A stretch of DNA of 15,516 bases, taken from Bacillota bacterium. Lineage in GTDB: Bacteria; Bacillota; Clostridia; Christensenellales; Aristaeellaceae. The stretch is taken from the NCBI GenBank assembly GCA_023415715.1, contig JAEZJP010000316.1:1-15516 (forward strand), given 5' to 3'. A program made the position numbers and the translations under genes. Numbering within the stretch: the stretch's first letter is position 1; every line of letters begins with the position of its first letter. Under the pieces are notes generated by a model. The model did not search any database and was not told where the DNA came from. It was given only the letters and a program-made list of their open reading frames with translations. This document shows positions 12,959-15,516 of this stretch, one piece after another.

Positions 12959-13726
12959 TCATCCCCTGTTTACCAGGTCATACATCATGATGCCGGCCGC
13001 CACCGCGGCGTTCAGCGATTCCGCGCCACCGCACATAGGCAGCGTCAGGCGGTGGGTGCAAAGATCGCTGACAGCATTTGAAACGCCGTTACCCTCGCTG
13101 CCGATGACAAGGCACAGGCGGTTATTTACGTTTGTTCTTTCATAAAAGGGCGTGCCGTTCAGCTCTCCGGAAAGAAGGCTGAATCCACCTTTCCTAAGCT
13201 CTGCCAGCGCTTCCGGAAGGGAAGGGGTTACATGGGCCTTTAGCCGGAAGATGCTGCCCATGGTGGCCCGTAAACATTTTGGGGAATAGAGGTCGGCGCA
13301 CTCCTCCGATAAAAGTGCTCCGGAAAAGCCGGCAGCATCCGCCGTGCGCAGTATGGTGCCTACATTGCCGGGATCCTGCACACCGTCCAGCGCAACGATG
13401 AGCGCGCCGAGGCCATATAAATCTGCCTCGTCCGGAAACGTGACAAGCGCCGCCACGCCCTGGGGCGTTTTGGTGTCGCAGACAGACGCCAGGATATGCT
13501 CGGAAACGGCGTACACTTCGCAGGAGGCGGAAGCCGCTAGCCCTTGATATTCGTTAAGCCTGTCCATATCAAAGAGCAGCGCCCGGGCAAGGTTCAATTG
13601 CAGGGCTTCGCCCACCATTTTGAGCCCTTCCACGATATACAAGCCGGCCTCCTGCCGGGCGGCTCTTGTTTTTAAGCCCCGCCAGAAGAAGACCTTGGGA
13701 TTTTGCATGCTGGTGATGGTTTGCAT
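12959..13726 (-). CDS. TrmH/SpoU-family RNA 2'-O-methyltransferase
   Basis: A 255-aa SPOUT-class enzyme that methylates a ribose in rRNA or tRNA using S-adenosylmethionine. The N-terminal substrate-binding domain (about 1-95) begins MQNPKVFFWRGLKTRAARQE and contains the YIVEGLKMV stretch. The knotted catalytic domain shows the three motifs DPGNVGTILRTADAAGF, VIGSEGNGVS and ESLNAAVAAGI. The exact RNA target cannot be told. The start at 13726 is preferred over an in-frame ATG at 13747 because AAGGAGGA ends four bases before it, and the earlier start would overlap fucU and lacks a site. It is ten bases downstream of fucU and its ribosome binding site overlaps the fucU stop. Confidence 0.93.
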   Translation of the reverse strand: MQTITSMQNPKVFFWRGLKTRAARQEAGLYIVEGLKMVGEALQLNLARALLFDMDRLNEYQGLAASASCEVYAVSEHILASVCDTKTPQGVAALVTFPDEADLYGLGALIVALDGVQDPGNVGTILRTADAAGFSGALLSEECADLYSPKCLRATMGSIFRLKAHVTPSLPEALAELRKGGFSLLSGELNGTPFYERTNVNNRLCLVIGSEGNGVSNAVSDLCTHRLTLPMCGGAESLNAAVAAGIMMYDLVNRG

Positions 13727-13736
13727 GCGTTCCTCC

Positions 13737-14168
13737 TTATTTTCCAATGACGCCTTTTTTCAAAATTACATTTGCGTACAGCGCGCTTTCCCCAGTCTGG
13801 ATGGTGGCAAACGCCTTTTTGCTTCGCTCATAAAAAGCAAATCGCTCCTCAAACCCGATCTTTGTTCCAGACTGGTGCTTTTCCACGATGGTGCGGAACT
13901 CGGCCCAAATAGGCGGGTCGCTATGAGTGGCGCCCGGCACTACCTGCATCAGTGTCACAGGCGCCTCCACAAACGTATCCAGCGGAAAAAGCTGCAAAAT
14001 GGCATCCAGAAGCGCGGGAACGGCGTGGCCGTCGCAGCGGATGCAGCGCTTTCCCATGGTGGCGGCGGGGAAGTTACCGTCGCCGATCACGATTTCGTCT
14101 CCGTGGCCCATTTCTGCCAGCGTTTTTAGAAGCTCGGGGGAAATCAGTGGTGAAATGCCTTTCAGCAT
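13737..14168 (-). CDS. fucU: L-fucose mutarotase (RbsD/FucU family)
   Basis: A 143-aa enzyme that interconverts the alpha and beta anomers of L-fucose (or a similar sugar). It opens MLKGISPLISPELLKTLAEM, followed by GHGDEIVIGDGNFPA with His22 and Asp30, which align with conserved active-site positions of the family. It ends with YANVILKKG, where the Tyr and Asn of the YxN motif face the sugar. Length is normal for FucU. The start at 14168 is chosen because GAGAGGAG lies upstream; the open frame continues to 14354 but is not needed. Promoter boxes are at 14213-14241. No other fucose gene is visible nearby; the partner is an RNA methyltransferase, and the divergent gene is a TIM-barrel-like protein. 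Confidence 0.94.
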   Translation of the reverse strand: MLKGISPLISPELLKTLAEMGHGDEIVIGDGNFPAATMGKRCIRCDGHAVPALLDAILQLFPLDTFVEAPVTLMQVVPGATHSDPPIWAEFRTIVEKHQSGTKIGFEERFAFYERSKKAFATIQTGESALYANVILKKGVIGK

Positions 14169-14212
14169 GGTAAAACTCCTCTCGTTTATGGGCATTGCCC
14201 AATGTATCTTGT

Positions 14213-14241
14213 AGTATAGCAAAGGCGTTGGAAATTGGAAA
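14213..14241 (-). promoter_or_regulatory. Promoter of the fucU-trmH-family operon
   Basis: On the minus strand, TTTCCA (14236-14241) and TATACT (14213-14218) are separated by 17 bases. The -10 box is 44 bases before the fucU ATG. Confidence 0.6.
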
Positions 14242-14347
14242 GCTTTTGATGTTTGGCTGCGTAAAATTTTGTTACGAACCGGAAGGAAAACGGATTTCAT
14301 GCTTTGAACATTATAAGCAATGGAAAGGACCGGAAAGGACGAATAAT

Positions 14348-15208
14348 ATGTCATTATATGAGTTTCCCCGCACCGTGGCGGGCGGCGTCTCCCTTCCGCG
14401 CATGATCATCGGCACCAACTGGATACTGGGTTACAGCCATACCAGCGCCGCCGCCGATACGCAGATCAAAAACCGGTTTGCCACAAAGGAAACGGTGGCG
14501 GATATATTGGAAGCATACCTTGCGTACGGCATAGACGCCGTGATGTGTCCTTTGGCCGGCAGCGATATCCTGCTGGGCGGCATTCGTCTTGCCCAGGAAC
14601 GGACGGGAAAAAAGATAACCATCATCGACACACCCATACTGAATGTGGACGACAGCCCTGCGGCCAGAGCGGAAGCAAGGCAGACCATTGAAACATCCAA
14701 ACAGCTGGGGGCAACCTTCTGCCTGCCGCATCACGTCTGCGCCGAGCAGCTGGTAAATAAAAACAAGCGCACTATGGACCGCCTGCCGGATTATTTGAAC
14801 ATGGTCAGGGAAGCGGGCATGATCCCCGGCCTTTCGGCCCACATGCCGGAATTGATCGTGTATTCCGACCTGAACGGGTACGACGTGGAAACATATATTC
14901 AAATCTACAACTGCGCGGGTTTTTTGATGCAGGTGGAGATCGAGTATATCCACAAGGTGATCTGGCAGGCGAAAAAGCCCGTGATGACCATCAAGGCCAT
15001 GGCGGCCGGCCGTGTATCGCCTTTTGTGGGGCTTACGTTCTCCTACGCCACGCTGCGGCCATGCGACATGGTGACGGTGGGGTGCTACACTAGAGAGGAA
15101 GTTGAAGAGGATGTTGAGATCGCCCTGGCGGCGTTAGAGCGCAGGCCGCCGGATCTGGAAGGCAGGAACAGTCCGAAGAAAAGCGATATCATGCCCTCGG
15201 ATAAGTGA
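14348..15208 (+). CDS. Conserved TIM-barrel-like (aldo/keto-reductase-like) protein of unknown function
   Basis: A 286-aa soluble protein. The start at 14348 follows a duplicated GGAAAGGAC (14322-14330 and 14332-14340). An N-terminal strand LPRMIIGTNWILGYSHTS, repeated alternation of short strands (AVMCPLAG, ITIIDTPIL, FCLPHHV, MIPGLSAHMP) with helices, and a C-terminal VMTIKAMAAGRV followed by CDMVTVGCYTREEVEEDVEIA suggest an aldo/keto-reductase-type barrel; the last segment resembles the end of such enzymes. I cannot identify the Asp-Tyr-Lys-His catalytic tetrad. The last 25 residues are polar and probably disordered. It is divergent from fucU across 179 bases, which may hint at a role in sugar metabolism. 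The function is unknown. Confidence 0.8.
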   Translation: MSLYEFPRTVAGGVSLPRMIIGTNWILGYSHTSAAADTQIKNRFATKETVADILEAYLAYGIDAVMCPLAGSDILLGGIRLAQERTGKKITIIDTPILNVDDSPAARAEARQTIETSKQLGATFCLPHHVCAEQLVNKNKRTMDRLPDYLNMVREAGMIPGLSAHMPELIVYSDLNGYDVETYIQIYNCAGFLMQVEIEYIHKVIWQAKKPVMTIKAMAAGRVSPFVGLTFSYATLRPCDMVTVGCYTREEVEEDVEIALAALERRPPDLEGRNSPKKSDIMPSDK

Positions 15209-15345
15209 GTGCCAAATGAAATGGGAGTTGTGGATTCTTTAACAATCCGGCTTTCACATTGCGGCAGATTTTGCGCTTTGCGTAAGGTTTCCAATAGAAA
15301 ATTGCAAGTTTTTGCATAAGTACAATTAAAATACAATCCCACGGC

Positions 15346-15372
15346 TTGACAAAGCTCTCGCTATGTGATAAT
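15346..15372 (+). promoter_or_regulatory. Promoter of the last gene
   Basis: A perfect TTGACA (15346-15351) and an extended -10 TGT-GATAAT (15364-15372). The spacer is only 15 bases; an overlapping TAATTT (15369-15374) would give 17. Transcription would start 20-25 bases before the ATG. Confidence 0.65.
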
Positions 15373-15403
15373 TTTATAAAAACTTTTTAAGCAGGAGACG
15401 CTT

Positions 15404-15516
15404 ATGAACTACTTGTCCCTGGGCCTTAGCATCCTTCTTCTCGTTGTCGTCCTTGTACGAATTAACGTACTGGTCGCCAGCGGGCTTTTGTGTATGCGCA
15501 GGGACAGGAGAATGGT
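15404..15516 (+). CDS. N-terminal part of an unidentified membrane protein (3' end outside window)
   Basis: An ATG at 15404 is preceded by AGGAG with six bases of spacing and by a promoter. The 37 visible codons encode a hydrophobic helix (about residues 4-30, rich in L and V) followed by a basic stretch (MRRDRRM). This is the start of a membrane protein or of a signal-anchored one. Some clostridial multi-pass sensor proteins, such as those with GGDEF domains, begin similarly, but the fragment is too short to tell. Confidence 0.7.
   Translation, partial: MNYLSLGLSILLLVVVLVRINVLVASGLLCMRRDRRM

Noticed and set aside
14195..14347. N-terminal extension of the TIM-barrel-like gene
   Set aside because: It overlaps the fucU promoter region and includes non-conserved-looking residues; a duplicated GGAAAGGAC site precedes the ATG at 14348.
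15209..15345. Possible riboswitch or small RNA before the last gene
   Set aside because: Only a weak GGATT/AATCC hairpin is seen and it lies upstream of the promoter; no recognisable riboswitch core.

Overview
The window reads as chromosomal core and near-core DNA of a low-to-mid GC Gram-positive bacterium, most likely an uncultured member of Clostridia (Bacillota). The reasons are a Rex redox repressor, a FloA flotillin with its NfeD partner, a VanW-family wall-associated protein, an ANTAR regulator of the NitR type, a zinc-ribbon form of ribosomal protein L28, strong AGGAGG-type ribosome binding sites, and promoters with clear TTGACA/TATAAT-like boxes at 17-bp spacing. I see no phage genes, transposase, CRISPR array, tRNA or rRNA. 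The assignment is inference from gene content.

Left part (1-3330): the tail of an unidentified gene, then an ANTAR-domain response regulator with a degenerate receiver, a VOC/glyoxalase-fold protein, and a convergent GNAT acetyltransferase whose stop codon touches that of the VOC gene. A 373-bp gap follows, holding a perfect 32-bp inverted repeat pair and the rpmB terminator. rpmB (L28) has its own promoter and terminator. An EamA/DMT transporter lies upstream on the same strand, with an ATGA-coupled 49-codon reading frame at its end.

Middle part (3421-8663): a promoter embedded in an inverted repeat starts a probable operon of trmL (tRNA wobble 2'-O-methyltransferase), an 85-aa membrane protein with a very acidic head, and two tandem uracil-DNA-glycosylase-superfamily proteins joined by ATGA. 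The first keeps the four iron-sulfur cysteines of family 4; the second has lost them. Next comes a likely membrane-organisation cassette: nfeD, floA, an unrecognised 195-aa single-pass membrane protein and an overlapping LytTR response regulator. GC-rich hairpins without U-tracts flank floA on both sides.

Right part (8764-15516): rex with a textbook promoter and a terminator; a 582-aa VanW-family membrane protein with a strong terminator; a TetR regulator followed closely by a RimJ/RimL-type acetyltransferase; and, on the minus strand, a fucose mutarotase (fucU) plus TrmH-family rRNA/tRNA methyltransferase pair. Divergent from fucU is a 286-aa protein resembling an aldo/keto-reductase-type TIM barrel, of unknown function. 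The window ends inside a new membrane protein gene behind a TTGACA promoter.

The most interesting items are the cysteine-less second uracil-DNA glycosylase homologue, the floA cassette with its unknown membrane protein and orphan regulator, the operator-like palindrome that buries the trmL promoter, and the fucU-linked TIM-barrel protein.
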